A DNA stretch of 33,044 nucleotides. It comes from Candidatus Margulisiibacteriota bacterium (GTDB lineage: Bacteria; Margulisbacteria; Termititenacia; Termititenacales; Termititenacaceae). Location of the stretch: contig JAIRWS010000077.1 of NCBI GenBank assembly GCA_031268855.1, forward strand, positions 1-33,044. The letters run 5' to 3'. The notes under the pieces were generated by a model, which ran no database searches, was not told the DNA's origin, and worked only from the letters and a program-made list of their open reading frames with translations. Of the stretch, positions 23,292 through 31,662 are shown piece after piece. Numbering within the stretch: position 1 is the stretch's first letter; each line of letters opens with the position of its first letter. A program made the translations under genes and the position numbers.

Positions 23292-23599
23292 TGGAGGCTC
23301 TGGAAAAAATTTACAAAATCATTCAGCAGCGGGCAGCACAGCCGGAAGCCGGTTCGTACACTAATTATTTGCTGGACAAAGGGCTGGATAAAATTTTGAA
23401 AAAAGTCGGTGAGGAAGCCAGCGAAACTATCATCGCCGCCAAGAACGGCGAGAAAGCCGCGCTGGCCGGCGAGATCGCCGATCTGCAATATCATTTATTG
23501 GTAATGATGTATAATTTAGGCGTGGCTCCTGCCGACATCGAACAGGAATTAAGCAGCCGTTTTGCCAAAGGGGGATTTCATGGCCGAACAGGAAAATAA
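23291..23599 (+). CDS. hisE: Phosphoribosyl-ATP pyrophosphatase HisE
   Basis: Removes pyrophosphate from phosphoribosyl-ATP, the reaction just before that of HisI. This 102-residue all-helical MazG-like enzyme has GSYTNYLLDKGLDKILKKVG, then EEASETIIAAKNG and EIADLQYHLLVMM with the metal-binding Glu and Asp residues. It begins on the last base of hisI and its final 20 nt overlap the next gene, so hisI, hisE and the TPR gene are co-transcribed. Confidence 0.95.
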   Translation: MEALEKIYKIIQQRAAQPEAGSYTNYLLDKGLDKILKKVGEEASETIIAAKNGEKAALAGEIADLQYHLLVMMYNLGVAPADIEQELSSRFAKGGFHGRTGK

Positions 23600-24665
23600 A
23601 ATAGACTTCACCAAAATTTCCGCGCTGGACTGGCTGAAAATCTCCGTGGTGTTGCTGGCTGCCGCGCTGGTTTTGTACCGCTGTTTTTTGCCGTTCCGCG
23701 CGGAGTACGCTTTCCGCGAAGCCTACAATCTCGAGGCGCAGATGAATGCGCCCAATCTGCCCGCGGAGCGCCGCGAAGCCGCCGCGCAGAAAGCCATCGA
23801 GAAATACGAAAAAGTCAAAAAACTGGCGCCGTGGGAAACCTACTACCATATACAGCTGGCGCGTATTTACGAGACGCAGGCACGGCAGGAAACAGACCCT
23901 GAAAAAAAACGCGCTAAAATTCAGCAGGCCGACGATATTTACGATCTTTGCTTAAAAATCTCGCCGGATAATCCCTGGTACGTCATGCGCAAAGCCGAGA
24001 TCTACGGAATGTACGCGGAGATCGAGCCGGACGCGGCCAAAAGAGCGGAATTACTGCGCCGGCGTGAAGCAAAAATTTTAGAGTCCGCTGAGTTAGATCA
24101 AAACAACGGCATCTTTCAAACCGCCGCGGCCAATCTTTATTTTCAAAAAGGCGAGCTGGGTCAGGCCGCGGAAAAATATCAGCATGTGCTGGAGATAGAC
24201 GACCGCACCGGCGAAGCGTATGTCATGCTGGCGGAGATCGCCCGCCGTCATGGTCAACCGGAAAAAATAGAAGAGCTGTACCAAACGCTGGTCGTAAAAA
24301 ATCCAGATTTTCCCAACACGCGTTTATATCTTGGCCAGATCTACGAACAGCGCGGACAATTAGCGGACGCCATCGAGCTGTACAAAGCAGAAGCTCTGCT
24401 TGATAAAAACAACGAAACGGCCTATCGCGTTTTGGGCAGCGCCTGCTATCGCGCCCAGGAGTGGCGCAATATGGAAGTCGCTTACAATCGTTTGACGATC
24501 ATCCGGCCGGACAACGTGGATTATTATTTGTACAAAGCGCACGCCCAAATCCAGCAGAACAAACTTAAAGAAGCCCTGGCCGTTTATGAAGCCGTGCAAG
24601 CTCTGCGGCCAGACGACGCCAATATCCAGAACAATATCAACGCTTTGAAAGCGCGGGGGATTTAA
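23580..24665 (+). CDS. Membrane-anchored TPR protein
   Basis: A 361-residue protein. A single transmembrane segment lies near residues 17-35 (WLKISVVLLAAALVLYRCFL), with most of the protein expected outside the cytoplasm or as a scaffold at the membrane. From about residue 60 onward it is made of tetratricopeptide repeats (AIEKYEKVKKLAPWETYYHI; GELGQAAEKYQHVLEIDDRT; GQLADAIELYKAEALLDKNN; KLKEALAVYEAVQALRPDDA). The ATG at 23580 has AAAGGGGG 5 nt upstream; an earlier start would be less well placed. It overlaps hisE by 20 nt and abuts the GerMN gene. It may be a scaffold for envelope assembly; no specific function is recognised. Confidence 0.8.
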   Translation: MAEQENKIDFTKISALDWLKISVVLLAAALVLYRCFLPFRAEYAFREAYNLEAQMNAPNLPAERREAAAQKAIEKYEKVKKLAPWETYYHIQLARIYETQARQETDPEKKRAKIQQADDIYDLCLKISPDNPWYVMRKAEIYGMYAEIEPDAAKRAELLRRREAKILESAELDQNNGIFQTAAANLYFQKGELGQAAEKYQHVLEIDDRTGEAYVMLAEIARRHGQPEKIEELYQTLVVKNPDFPNTRLYLGQIYEQRGQLADAIELYKAEALLDKNNETAYRVLGSACYRAQEWRNMEVAYNRLTIIRPDNVDYYLYKAHAQIQQNKLKEALAVYEAVQALRPDDANIQNNINALKARGI

Positions 24666-25175
24666 ATGCGCCGGCTGCTGTTGATCTTGCTTGTCAGCGG
24701 CGCGGTTATTTTCACGTATCTCGGTTTGTTTTTTTTGAGCGCGCGTGGCGGCGGAGAAAAAATCACGGTTTATTTTTACCGCTATGAACAATTATACGCA
24801 GCGGGGCGCGTTTTGCCGGAAAATGTTCTGCCCATATCCGCCGCGCTGCAGGCTTTATTTGCCGGGCCAACAACGGAAGAAAAAAGCAACCGCGTGCAGA
24901 CCATGATCCCGGCCGAGCTGCAATGGCGCGATTTTTCCATAGAAAAAGACATTTTAGTTTTGAATCTCAACGAGCCGCTGCTGCGGATTTCCGGCGGGTA
25001 CAATGTCATTGACAGCATGCTCAAGCAAATAGTCTTTACAGCCACGGAAATAAAAGGTATAAAAGCGGTGCGTTTTCAGATCAGCAATCAGCCGGAACAA
25101 ACGCTCATTATCGGCGGCGAAGGCTACACTATCGACCGTCCGCTGGGCAGAAATTATTTTGCGGGAGAGCATTGA
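24666..25175 (+). CDS. GerMN-domain membrane-anchored protein
   Basis: A 169-residue protein with an N-terminal transmembrane or signal-anchor segment (LLLILLVSGAVIFTYLGLFFL) and one GerMN domain. Key stretches are ITVYFYRYEQ, ALQALFAGPTTEEK, VQTMIPAEL and LLRISGGYNVIDSMLKQIVF. GerMN domains occur in GerM of spore formers and in lipoproteins such as LpqB, usually bound to the envelope and thought to bind peptidoglycan or partner proteins. Presence here does not show sporulation. The ATG follows the TPR gene stop directly, and the stop overlaps gatC (TGATG). With the TPR protein it may form an envelope pair. Confidence 0.78.
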   Translation: MRRLLLILLVSGAVIFTYLGLFFLSARGGGEKITVYFYRYEQLYAAGRVLPENVLPISAALQALFAGPTTEEKSNRVQTMIPAELQWRDFSIEKDILVLNLNEPLLRISGGYNVIDSMLKQIVFTATEIKGIKAVRFQISNQPEQTLIIGGEGYTIDRPLGRNYFAGEH

Positions 25176-25459
25176 TGGCTATAAGCAGCAATGACGCCAG
25201 ACATGCCGCCGATCTAGCGCGGCTGGATTTGAGCGAGCAGGAGTTAGCGGTCTACACCGAACAGTTAAACCAAATTCTCACTTACGCTCAGGAGCTGGAA
25301 AAGCTCAACACCGACGATGTCGAGCCGACCTATCATTCCATCGAGACCAGCACAGTCCTGCGCGAGGACAAAGTTGTCGAATTTCTCAATCAAGCCGGCC
25401 TGCTCAAAAACGGCCCCGACGTCAGCGGGACAAGTTTTGTCGTGCCGAGGATACTTTAA
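25175..25459 (+). CDS. gatC: Asp-tRNA(Asn)/Glu-tRNA(Gln) amidotransferase subunit GatC
   Basis: The small subunit that stabilises GatA-GatB. The 94-residue frame has [20 protein letters not shown], then [15 protein letters not shown] and [20 protein letters not shown], the canonical GatC blocks. The ATG at 25175 overlaps the GerMN stop (TGATG) and has GGAG upstream; a TTG one codon earlier is less likely. Its stop overlaps the gatA ATG by one base. Confidence 0.95.
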   Translation: MAISSNDARHAADLARLDLSEQELAVYTEQLNQILTYAQELEKLNTDDVEPTYHSIETSTVLREDKVVEFLNQAGLLKNGPDVSGTSFVVPRIL

Positions 25460-26922
25460 TGCAGCATTTGACTTTGAAAGAATTGCAAAAAAAACTGCGC
25501 GGCGGAGAAACGACCGCGGTCGAGGCTGCGCAAAAAGTCTTGACGCAGATCCAGAAGCACGAGCCGGTCGTCAAGGCTTATTTACAGGTCTTTGCCGCAG
25601 ACGCGCTGGCGCAGGCGCAAAAAGCCGATGAGTTGTTGCGCGCAACCGGCGGAGATGAAGCCGATCGGCGCGAACGGCCGCTGCTTGGTATTCCGCTGGC
25701 GATCAAAGACAATATGAATCTGCTGAACACTGAAACGACCTGCGCGTCGAAAATTTTGCAAGGTTATATTTCGCCATACACCGCCACAGCCGTGCAAAAA
25801 TTACAGGCCGCCGGCGCGGTCATCGTCGGCAAGACCAATCTTGACGAATTTGCTATGGGTTCGTCCACCGAGAACTCGGCCTTCCAGCAAACGACTAATC
25901 CCTGGGACAAAGAGCGTGTGCCGGGCGGTTCCTCGGGCGGCGCGGCGGCGGCTGTCGCGGCAGATGAATGTTTTGGCTGTCTGGGTTCGGATACCGGCGG
26001 CTCGATCCGCCAGCCGGCGTCTTTTTGCGGCGTGGTCGGTCTGAAGCCGACTTACGGCCTGGTCTCGCGTTACGGTCTGATCGCTTTCGCTTCGTCGCTA
26101 GATCAGATCGGCCCGTTGGCCAAAACCGTTGAAGACGCGGCGTTGCTTTTAAATGTTATCGCCGGTTATGACACTCTGGACTCCACATCGGTTAAACAAC
26201 CGGTCAAAGACTACACGGAGCTTTTAGATCAGGACATCCGGGGCAAAAAGATCGGCGTTATCAAAGAGTTGCTGGGCAGCGGCATTGACGACGCGGTGCG
26301 GCAGACTATACACACGGCTCTGGACAGCTTAAAAAAACAGGGCGCGATTATCGAGGAAGTTGAAATGCCGTCTTTTCAGCACGCGCTGGCCGCATATTAT
26401 CTGGTCGCCACTTCCGAGGCCTCGGCCAATCTCGCGCGTTTCGACGGCGTGCGTTTCGGCCACCGCAGCCAGAACGCCCGGGATATGCTGGAGTTATTCA
26501 AAAAATCCCGCGCGGAGGGTTTTGGCGCAGAAGTCAAACGCCGCATCATGCTTGGCGCTTACGCGCTGTCCGCCGGTTATTACGACGCTTATTATCTCAA
26601 GGCGCAAAAAGTCCGCACGGTCATCAAGCAGGATTACCACAAAGCTTTTGCCCGTTACGACGCCGTGCTTTCGCCAACCTCGCCGAGCATTGCTTTTAAA
26701 CTCGGCGAAAAAATAAATGATCCCCTGAGCATGTATTTTTCCGACATTGCGACTATTCCGGTCAATCTGGCCGGTCTGCCGGGCATCAGCGTGCCCTGCG
26801 GCGCGGTTGACGGTCTGCCCGTCGGCTTGCAGCTGGTCGCCGATGAATTTGCCGAACAAAAATTGCTGCAAATCGCCACGGCGGTGGAGCGCGGCAGCCA
26901 GTTTGAAAGGATACGCCTATGA
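25459..26922 (+). CDS. gatA: Amidotransferase subunit GatA
   Basis: The amidase subunit that frees ammonia from glutamine for transamidation of Glu-tRNA(Gln) or Asp-tRNA(Asn). The 487-residue protein has the complete Ser-cisSer-Lys triad of the amidase signature family: K83 in AIKDNM, S158 in GGSSGG and S182 in [23 protein letters not shown] and the C-terminal [13 protein letters not shown] are conserved. It lies between gatC and gatB with 1-nt and 4-nt overlaps. Presence of GatCAB implies that Gln-tRNA and/or Asn-tRNA is made by the indirect route. Confidence 0.97.
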   Translation: MQHLTLKELQKKLRGGETTAVEAAQKVLTQIQKHEPVVKAYLQVFAADALAQAQKADELLRATGGDEADRRERPLLGIPLAIKDNMNLLNTETTCASKILQGYISPYTATAVQKLQAAGAVIVGKTNLDEFAMGSSTENSAFQQTTNPWDKERVPGGSSGGAAAAVAADECFGCLGSDTGGSIRQPASFCGVVGLKPTYGLVSRYGLIAFASSLDQIGPLAKTVEDAALLLNVIAGYDTLDSTSVKQPVKDYTELLDQDIRGKKIGVIKELLGSGIDDAVRQTIHTALDSLKKQGAIIEEVEMPSFQHALAAYYLVATSEASANLARFDGVRFGHRSQNARDMLELFKKSRAEGFGAEVKRRIMLGAYALSAGYYDAYYLKAQKVRTVIKQDYHKAFARYDAVLSPTSPSIAFKLGEKINDPLSMYFSDIATIPVNLAGLPGISVPCGAVDGLPVGLQLVADEFAEQKLLQIATAVERGSQFERIRL

Positions 26923-28373
26923 CGGAATACACAGCGGTCATCGGTCTGGAAATTCACACGCATCTGAAAACCAGGAGCAAGATGTTCTGCGCCTGCTCGA
27001 CGGAATTCGGCAAACCGCCCAACAGCAACACCTGTCCGGTCTGCACCGGTCAGCCCGGCGCTTTGCCGGTCTTAAATAAAGAAGCGGTCAATCTGGCCAT
27101 TCGCTGCGGTCTGGCTTTGAACTGCGTTATAAATAAAAAAAGTGTTTTCGCCCGCAAAAATTATTTTTATCCCGATCTGCCCAAAGGCTATCAGATCTCC
27201 CAGTTTGACCGGCCCGTCACCTCGAACGGTTTTGTGAATATTCAACTGCCGGACAGTACGGAAAAACGTATCGGCATTACGCGCGCGCATTTGGAAGAAG
27301 ACGCCGGCAAGCTCGTCCATCAGGGCGCGGAAGGCATCGAGGGTTCGACGGCTTCACAGGTCGATCTCAACCGCTCCAGCGTGCCGCTGCTGGAAATTGT
27401 TTCGGAGCCGGACATCCGCTCCGCCGAAGAAGCGCGCGCGTATTTGGACAAAATTAAATCTATTTTACAATTTGCCGGCGTGTCCGACGCCAATATGGAA
27501 GAAGGCAAATTACGCTGCGACGCCAACATCTCCATCCGTCCCGCCGGACAAAAAGAATTTGGCGTAAAGGTGGAGATCAAAAATATGAATTCTTTCCGCG
27601 CGGTGGAGCGGGCGATCAAGATCGAGATCGAGCGGCAAAAACAGCTTTTGGCGGCCGGTCAGACAATCCTTCAGGAAACGCGCAGTTATGACGAGGCGGC
27701 CGGCAAGACCGTGTCAATGCGCAGCAAAGAAGAAAGCCACGATTACCGTTATTTTCCTGAACCGGATCTTCTGCCGCTGCTCATTGATGACGCCTGGATC
27801 GCCAGGGTCAAAAAAGAACTGCCGGAGCTGGCCGAACAAAGAATAAGCCGCTATCAGGACGAGTACGGCATTTCCGCTTATGACGCGCGCGTCCTGACGC
27901 TCGACAAAGCCGTGTCGGATTTTTTTGACGCGGCGGCCAGATCATACAGCGGCGACAAAAAGACCATCGTTAACTGGCTGACGACCGACGTGCTGGGTTA
28001 TCTCAAAACTGAAAATCTGGAATTACCGCAGACCAAACTCACACCGGAAAATCTGGCCGAGATGCTCGGCCTCATCGATAATAAAACTATTTCCGGCAAG
28101 ATCGGCAAAGAGCTAATCGTTCAAATGCTGAAAACCGGCGCGTCCGCCCAGCAGCTCGTGGAAACCAGCGGTCTGCGGCAGATCACCGACGAGAGCGCGC
28201 TGCAAAAAATCGTGCAGGAAGTGCTGACCGCCAATCCCCAGCAACTCGCGCAGTATCGCTCCGGCAAGACCGCGCTCAAAGGCTATTTTGTCGGCGAGAC
28301 AATGAAAAAAACCAAAGGTCAGGCGGCGCCACAGCTGGTCAATCAAATACTGGACAAACTGCTGAAAACTTAA
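26919..28373 (+). CDS. gatB: Amidotransferase subunit GatB
   Basis: The kinase and tRNA-binding subunit that activates the tRNA-bound Glu or Asp and accepts ammonia from GatA. It is 484 residues long, with the opening [20 protein letters not shown], the metal and zinc-site cysteines nearby ([13 protein letters not shown]), [16 protein letters not shown], and the C-terminal tail domain ([28 protein letters not shown]) that grips tRNA. It starts in ATGA with the gatA stop. Its stop overlaps by 4 nt the end of the RelE-type gene on the other strand. Confidence 0.97.
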   Translation: MTEYTAVIGLEIHTHLKTRSKMFCACSTEFGKPPNSNTCPVCTGQPGALPVLNKEAVNLAIRCGLALNCVINKKSVFARKNYFYPDLPKGYQISQFDRPVTSNGFVNIQLPDSTEKRIGITRAHLEEDAGKLVHQGAEGIEGSTASQVDLNRSSVPLLEIVSEPDIRSAEEARAYLDKIKSILQFAGVSDANMEEGKLRCDANISIRPAGQKEFGVKVEIKNMNSFRAVERAIKIEIERQKQLLAAGQTILQETRSYDEAAGKTVSMRSKEESHDYRYFPEPDLLPLLIDDAWIARVKKELPELAEQRISRYQDEYGISAYDARVLTLDKAVSDFFDAAARSYSGDKKTIVNWLTTDVLGYLKTENLELPQTKLTPENLAEMLGLIDNKTISGKIGKELIVQMLKTGASAQQLVETSGLRQITDESALQKIVQEVLTANPQQLAQYRSGKTALKGYFVGETMKKTKGQAAPQLVNQILDKLLKT

Positions 28374-28690
28374 ACCTGTTTTTCATTAAACAAAATTTTT
28401 ACAAAATCTCGTTTGCTGTACAGCACTCTGTCAATATAAACAATTTTATTTTCGCAGCGGTAAAAGATTGTGTAATTTTCACAAATTAAAAAACGGTAAT
28501 CCGTTTTGGGGATAATTTTAGAATTCAAAGGAGCGCCGATTTTGGGATAACGCGCCAGCCGGGAAATACGGGATAGGATTTTAGCGAGCGTCTTTTGTGC
28601 CGCAGCGGGGTTTGCTAATTCCGCGGCAATGTAGCCGCTGATTTCCTGCAAGTCCTGTCTAGCCAGCGGGGCAAGGCACAGCTTGGTCAT
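28370..28690 (-). CDS. RelE/ParE-family toxin
   Basis: A 106-residue toxin of the RelE/ParE superfamily. It has LAPLARQDLQEISGYIA, then LSRISRLARYPKIGAPL and YRFLICENYTIFYRCENKIV, the usual alpha-helical hairpin followed by the beta-sheet core. ParE types inhibit gyrase and RelE types cleave mRNA; the sequence does not decide which. It overlaps the antitoxin gene by 4 nt (ATGA) in the usual antitoxin-first order and converges on gatB. Confidence 0.85.
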   Translation of the reverse strand: MTKLCLAPLARQDLQEISGYIAAELANPAAAQKTLAKILSRISRLARYPKIGAPLNSKIIPKTDYRFLICENYTIFYRCENKIVYIDRVLYSKRDFVKILFNEKQV

Positions 28691-28935
28691 TTGGTCAGGC
28701 CGAGACTCGTTTTTACTTCGGCCAGAGACAGCCAGCCTTTGGCGCCGGACTGTCTGCCGCGCGCTAGTTCAGACAGGAGTTGATTGGTCGCCTGCATTTT
28801 TTCATAATCCCGCAGAGCCATCAGCGCATAAAGACCGCGCCCGTTTTTAGTCAGAAATACCGGCGCGTCAACCGCGATGTCACGCAGCACTTCAGTGTAA
28901 TTGCGCAAATCTGAAACCGGTTTAATAGTGGGCAT
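28687..28935 (-). CDS. Phd/YefM-family antitoxin
   Basis: An 82-residue antitoxin that neutralises the adjacent RelE/ParE-type toxin and represses the module. The N-terminal Phd/YefM DNA-binding domain reads IKPVSDLRNYTEVLRDIAVD, then APVFLTKNGRGLYALMALRDYE. The C-terminal tail, LSLAEVKTSLGLTK, would bind the toxin. AAGGAG lies upstream of the ATG. The promoter and a palindromic operator lie at 28953-28982. Confidence 0.87.
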   Translation of the reverse strand: MPTIKPVSDLRNYTEVLRDIAVDAPVFLTKNGRGLYALMALRDYEKMQATNQLLSELARGRQSGAKGWLSLAEVKTSLGLTK

Positions 28936-28952
28936 TTTGCCGCTCCTTTTTA

Positions 28953-28982
28953 GCTGTAAAAATTATAGCATAATTTAACAGC
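28953..28982. promoter_or_regulatory. Palindromic operator and -10 box of the RelE/Phd module
   Basis: GCTGTAAAAATTA and TAATTTAACAGC form an almost perfect inverted repeat around TAGCA, with one bulged base. The minus-strand -10 TATAAT (28967-28962) lies inside it, so binding of the antitoxin complex here would block transcription. This is the classic autoregulation layout of such modules. Confidence 0.6.
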
Positions 28983-29016
28983 AAATATAGCAGCAGTCAT
29001 TCTGGTTAAATTACGG

Positions 29017-29022
29017 TACAAT
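29017..29022 (+). promoter_or_regulatory. Leaderless -10 box of the radical SAM gene
   Basis: TACAAT at 29017-29022 ends 7 nt before the ATG at 29030; no Shine-Dalgarno is present. It would drive the radical SAM-Fic pair. Confidence 0.5.
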
Positions 29023-29029
29023 AACGTCT

Positions 29030-30028
29030 ATGAACTTGCTCCGCGAGATTTTTCACCCTTACAAACGCATAAAAAAAGCGCGTTTTGAGGCCTGTACGAT
29101 GTGCCAGCTCAAATGCGTAAGCTGTGATACGGCCAGCGGTGAATCGCGCCGCAATGCCGTAGGCTGGGGCTATCTCAAGGCCGCTGATTTTCAAAAATTT
29201 GCCGCGCAAAATCCCGCGATCAAAATGATCGAGCTTTCCAACTGGGGAGAGATTTTTCTCAATCCCGAAATCGCCGAAATTTTCCGCATCGGTTATGAGC
29301 ATGGCCTGGAGCTGACCGCCGGCAACGGCACAAATCTGAACAACGTAAAGCCAGAAGTTTTGGAAGCGCTGGTCAAATATCGGGTACGCTATATTTCGGT
29401 GTCACTCGACGGCGCGTCGCAGGAAACCTACGCGCAGTACCGGCGCGGCGGCAATTTTGACCGTGTCATCGCCAATCTCAAAATACTCAATGAATTTAAG
29501 CGGCGGCATAATTCTCCGTATCCGCGGCTCGGCTGGCAATTTATAGTTTTCGGCCACAATGAACACGAGCTGGCCAAAGCGCGCGCTCTGGCGAAAGAAC
29601 TAAATATGGAATTCAAACCCAAATTAAACGCGCACGAAGAAAATTCTCCGCTGCGCAATCCCGAAGCCGTGCGCCGCGAGCTGGGCTTGAAATACATTTC
29701 CCGCGCCGAGTACGAACAAAAGACCGGCCGTTTTCGCGCGCTGGCCTGCCATCAGCTCTGGCAGCAGCCGCAGATCAATTGGGACGGCAAACTGCTGGGC
29801 TGCTGTCAGAATATTTGGGGCGATTTTGGCAATGTGCTGGAAACGCCGCTCAAAGATTTGCTGATTAGCGAGAAATATCTTTACGCCAAGAAAATCCTGC
29901 TGGCCGCGCCGGAAGCCAGACGCCGGCCTTTGCGGCCTGATCTGCCCTGCGCGCGCTGCGTGTTTTTCCACCGGCTAAAATCGCTGCGTCTCGGGACATT
30001 TATAAACAGAGAGGAGTTAAAACAATGA
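29030..30028 (+). CDS. Radical SAM protein with SPASM-like C-terminus
   Basis: A 332-residue radical SAM enzyme. The cluster motif is C25-QLK-C29-VS-C32, with an extra Cys at 22. The core contains IELSNWGEIFLNPEI, GNGTNLNNVKPEVLEALV and VSLDGASQETYAQYRRGGNF, typical of the Elp3/MoaA/NifB-like fold. The C-terminal part has cysteines in LACHQLWQQPQINWDGKLLG, the following CC pair and LPCARC, an incomplete SPASM-like cluster region. No substrate peptide is seen next to it. Such stand-alone enzymes are often linked to glycan or peptide modification. The ATGA overlap shows translational coupling to the Fic gene. Confidence 0.8.
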   Translation: MNLLREIFHPYKRIKKARFEACTMCQLKCVSCDTASGESRRNAVGWGYLKAADFQKFAAQNPAIKMIELSNWGEIFLNPEIAEIFRIGYEHGLELTAGNGTNLNNVKPEVLEALVKYRVRYISVSLDGASQETYAQYRRGGNFDRVIANLKILNEFKRRHNSPYPRLGWQFIVFGHNEHELAKARALAKELNMEFKPKLNAHEENSPLRNPEAVRRELGLKYISRAEYEQKTGRFRALACHQLWQQPQINWDGKLLGCCQNIWGDFGNVLETPLKDLLISEKYLYAKKILLAAPEARRRPLRPDLPCARCVFFHRLKSLRLGTFINREELKQ

Positions 30029-30822
30029 ATGCCGACGTAATAAGCAAACTTAAAGAAATAGACCGGCTAAAAAAAGAGCTGGACGGATTGCAACCGTTTG
30101 ATAAAACGGTATGGGAATATTTTAAAGCCTACTTAGACACTGAGCTAACTTACAACAGCAACGCTATTGAGGGCAGCACGCTTTCTTTGTGGGAAACCAA
30201 AGAGATTTTAGACAAAGGTTATGTTTATAAGACTACGCCAACCAGAGAAATTCTAGAAGTTATCAATCACCGCGATGCTCTAAGATACCTGGAAACTTTA
30301 ACCAGCGCCAAGCCGCCTTATATCATCTCTACCGCGGAAATACTAAATCTGCACAGAGAAATATTAAAAGGCATAAAAAATGACCGGGCTGGAAAATTCA
30401 GGCAAGAGAATGTTTACATTCGCCTAAAAAAAGAGGACGCCTCAACCGCCGTAAAGAATTTTCCAGAATGGCAAGCCGTGCCGGAATTAGTGACCGATCT
30501 TTTACGCTGGCTAAGAGATAGCGAAAAAAACTATCATCCGGTTATCCTGGCAGCAGAGCTGCATTATAGATTTGTGGCTATCCATCCGTTCATAGACGGC
30601 AACGGCAGAACATCACGTCTGCTAATGAATTTAATCCTGTTGCAAAACGGATACACCTTTGCTAATGTGGCCATGCAGCATAGAACAACTTATATAAACG
30701 CCATAACCACAGCAGACAATACTCAGGATATGACCGTTTTTTACCTGGTGGTTATTGAGGCCTTGAAAACAATGCTGGAGCTTTATATAAAAACTTTCAA
30801 AGAGCGGATCATTTGGAAATAG
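30025..30822 (+). CDS. Fic family protein (probable AMPylator)
   Basis: A 265-residue Fic protein. The catalytic motif HPFIDGNGR (187-195) is complete, with the His and Gly-Asn-Gly-Arg needed for transfer of AMP to a hydroxyl group of a target protein. Residues 45-50 (S-x-x-x-E-G) match the inhibitory (S/T)xxxE(G/N) motif, here on an N-terminal helix, so activity is probably self-restrained. GAGGAG precedes the ATG, which overlaps the radical SAM stop by 4 nt. The sequence is somewhat AT-rich. It has no adjacent antitoxin gene, consistent with an intramolecular inhibitory helix. Confidence 0.9.
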   Translation: MNADVISKLKEIDRLKKELDGLQPFDKTVWEYFKAYLDTELTYNSNAIEGSTLSLWETKEILDKGYVYKTTPTREILEVINHRDALRYLETLTSAKPPYIISTAEILNLHREILKGIKNDRAGKFRQENVYIRLKKEDASTAVKNFPEWQAVPELVTDLLRWLRDSEKNYHPVILAAELHYRFVAIHPFIDGNGRTSRLLMNLILLQNGYTFANVAMQHRTTYINAITTADNTQDMTVFYLVVIEALKTMLELYIKTFKERIIWK

Positions 30823-30852
30823 CCAGCATTGGCTTTTCAAGGAGGAATTTTT

Positions 30853-31662
30853 ATGCAAAATTTAAAACTAAACAACGGAGTGGCCATACCGGAAATCGGC
30901 TTCGGCACGTGGCAGACGCCCGACGGCGAAACAGCGGTGCAGGCTGTAAAGACCGCGCTGGAATCCGGCTACACGCATATAGACACGGCGGCCTGTTATG
31001 AAAATGAAGCCAGCGTCGGCCGCGCCATGCGGGAAAGCGGAATTCCGCGCGAGAAACTTTTTATCACCACCAAACTCTGGAATACCGAGCGCGGCTACGA
31101 CAGCGCGTTAAAAGCTTTTGCGGTCAGCCTGCAAAAATTGCAGCTGGAATACATCGATCTGTATCTTATTCACTGGCCAGACAATAAAAATCCTGAGCTA
31201 AATATTGCCAGCTGGAAAGCTTTTGAAAAACTTTACAAAGACGGCTTGATCAAAGCGCTCGGCGTTAGTAATTTTACGCCGCGGCATTTACAGCCCTTGC
31301 TGGACACAGCGGAAATAAAACCGACGGTCAACCAGATCGAATATCACCCGGGATACCGGCAGGAGGAAACCGTGGAATTCTGCCGGAAACACGCTATTTT
31401 GGTCGAAGCCTGGAGTCCTCTGGGCTGCGGGCGCATCCTGCAGGACGAAAATCTGCGGCTGATCGCGCAAAAATATAACAAATCGATCGCCCAGCTTTGC
31501 CTGCGCTGGTGCCGGCAAAACGGTGTTCTGCCGCTGCCGAAATCCATCACACCGGAACGGATCAAAGAAAACCTGCGGGTGTTCGATTTTGAGATCAGCG
31601 CGGATGATCTGCAATATATTAATGATTTGCCGCAGTTTGGCTGGTCAGGATTTAAAATTTAG
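30853..31662 (+). CDS. Aldo/keto reductase
   Basis: An NADPH-dependent oxidoreductase of 269 residues with a (beta/alpha)8 barrel fold. The catalytic tetrad is visible: D44 (HIDTAACYENE), Y49, K74 (ITTKLW) and H107 (LIHWPD). It also has the signatures ALGVSNFTPRHL, VNQIEYHP and LPKSITPERIKENL. It resembles the 2,5-diketo-gluconate reductase and glyoxal reductase group; the substrate is not predictable. AAGGAGG 7 nt before the ATG at 30853 fixes the start. It overlaps the convergent ygiQ-type gene by 11 nt. It follows the Fic gene by 30 bp and may be co-transcribed with it. Confidence 0.93.
   Translation: MQNLKLNNGVAIPEIGFGTWQTPDGETAVQAVKTALESGYTHIDTAACYENEASVGRAMRESGIPREKLFITTKLWNTERGYDSALKAFAVSLQKLQLEYIDLYLIHWPDNKNPELNIASWKAFEKLYKDGLIKALGVSNFTPRHLQPLLDTAEIKPTVNQIEYHPGYRQEETVEFCRKHAILVEAWSPLGCGRILQDENLRLIAQKYNKSIAQLCLRWCRQNGVLPLPKSITPERIKENLRVFDFEISADDLQYINDLPQFGWSGFKI

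Noticed and set aside
30821-30834. A terminator between the Fic and aldo/keto reductase genes (AGCCA/TGGCT then TTTT).
   Set aside because: A 5-bp stem and a four-base T-run are too weak, and the gap is only 30 bp, so read-through is likely.
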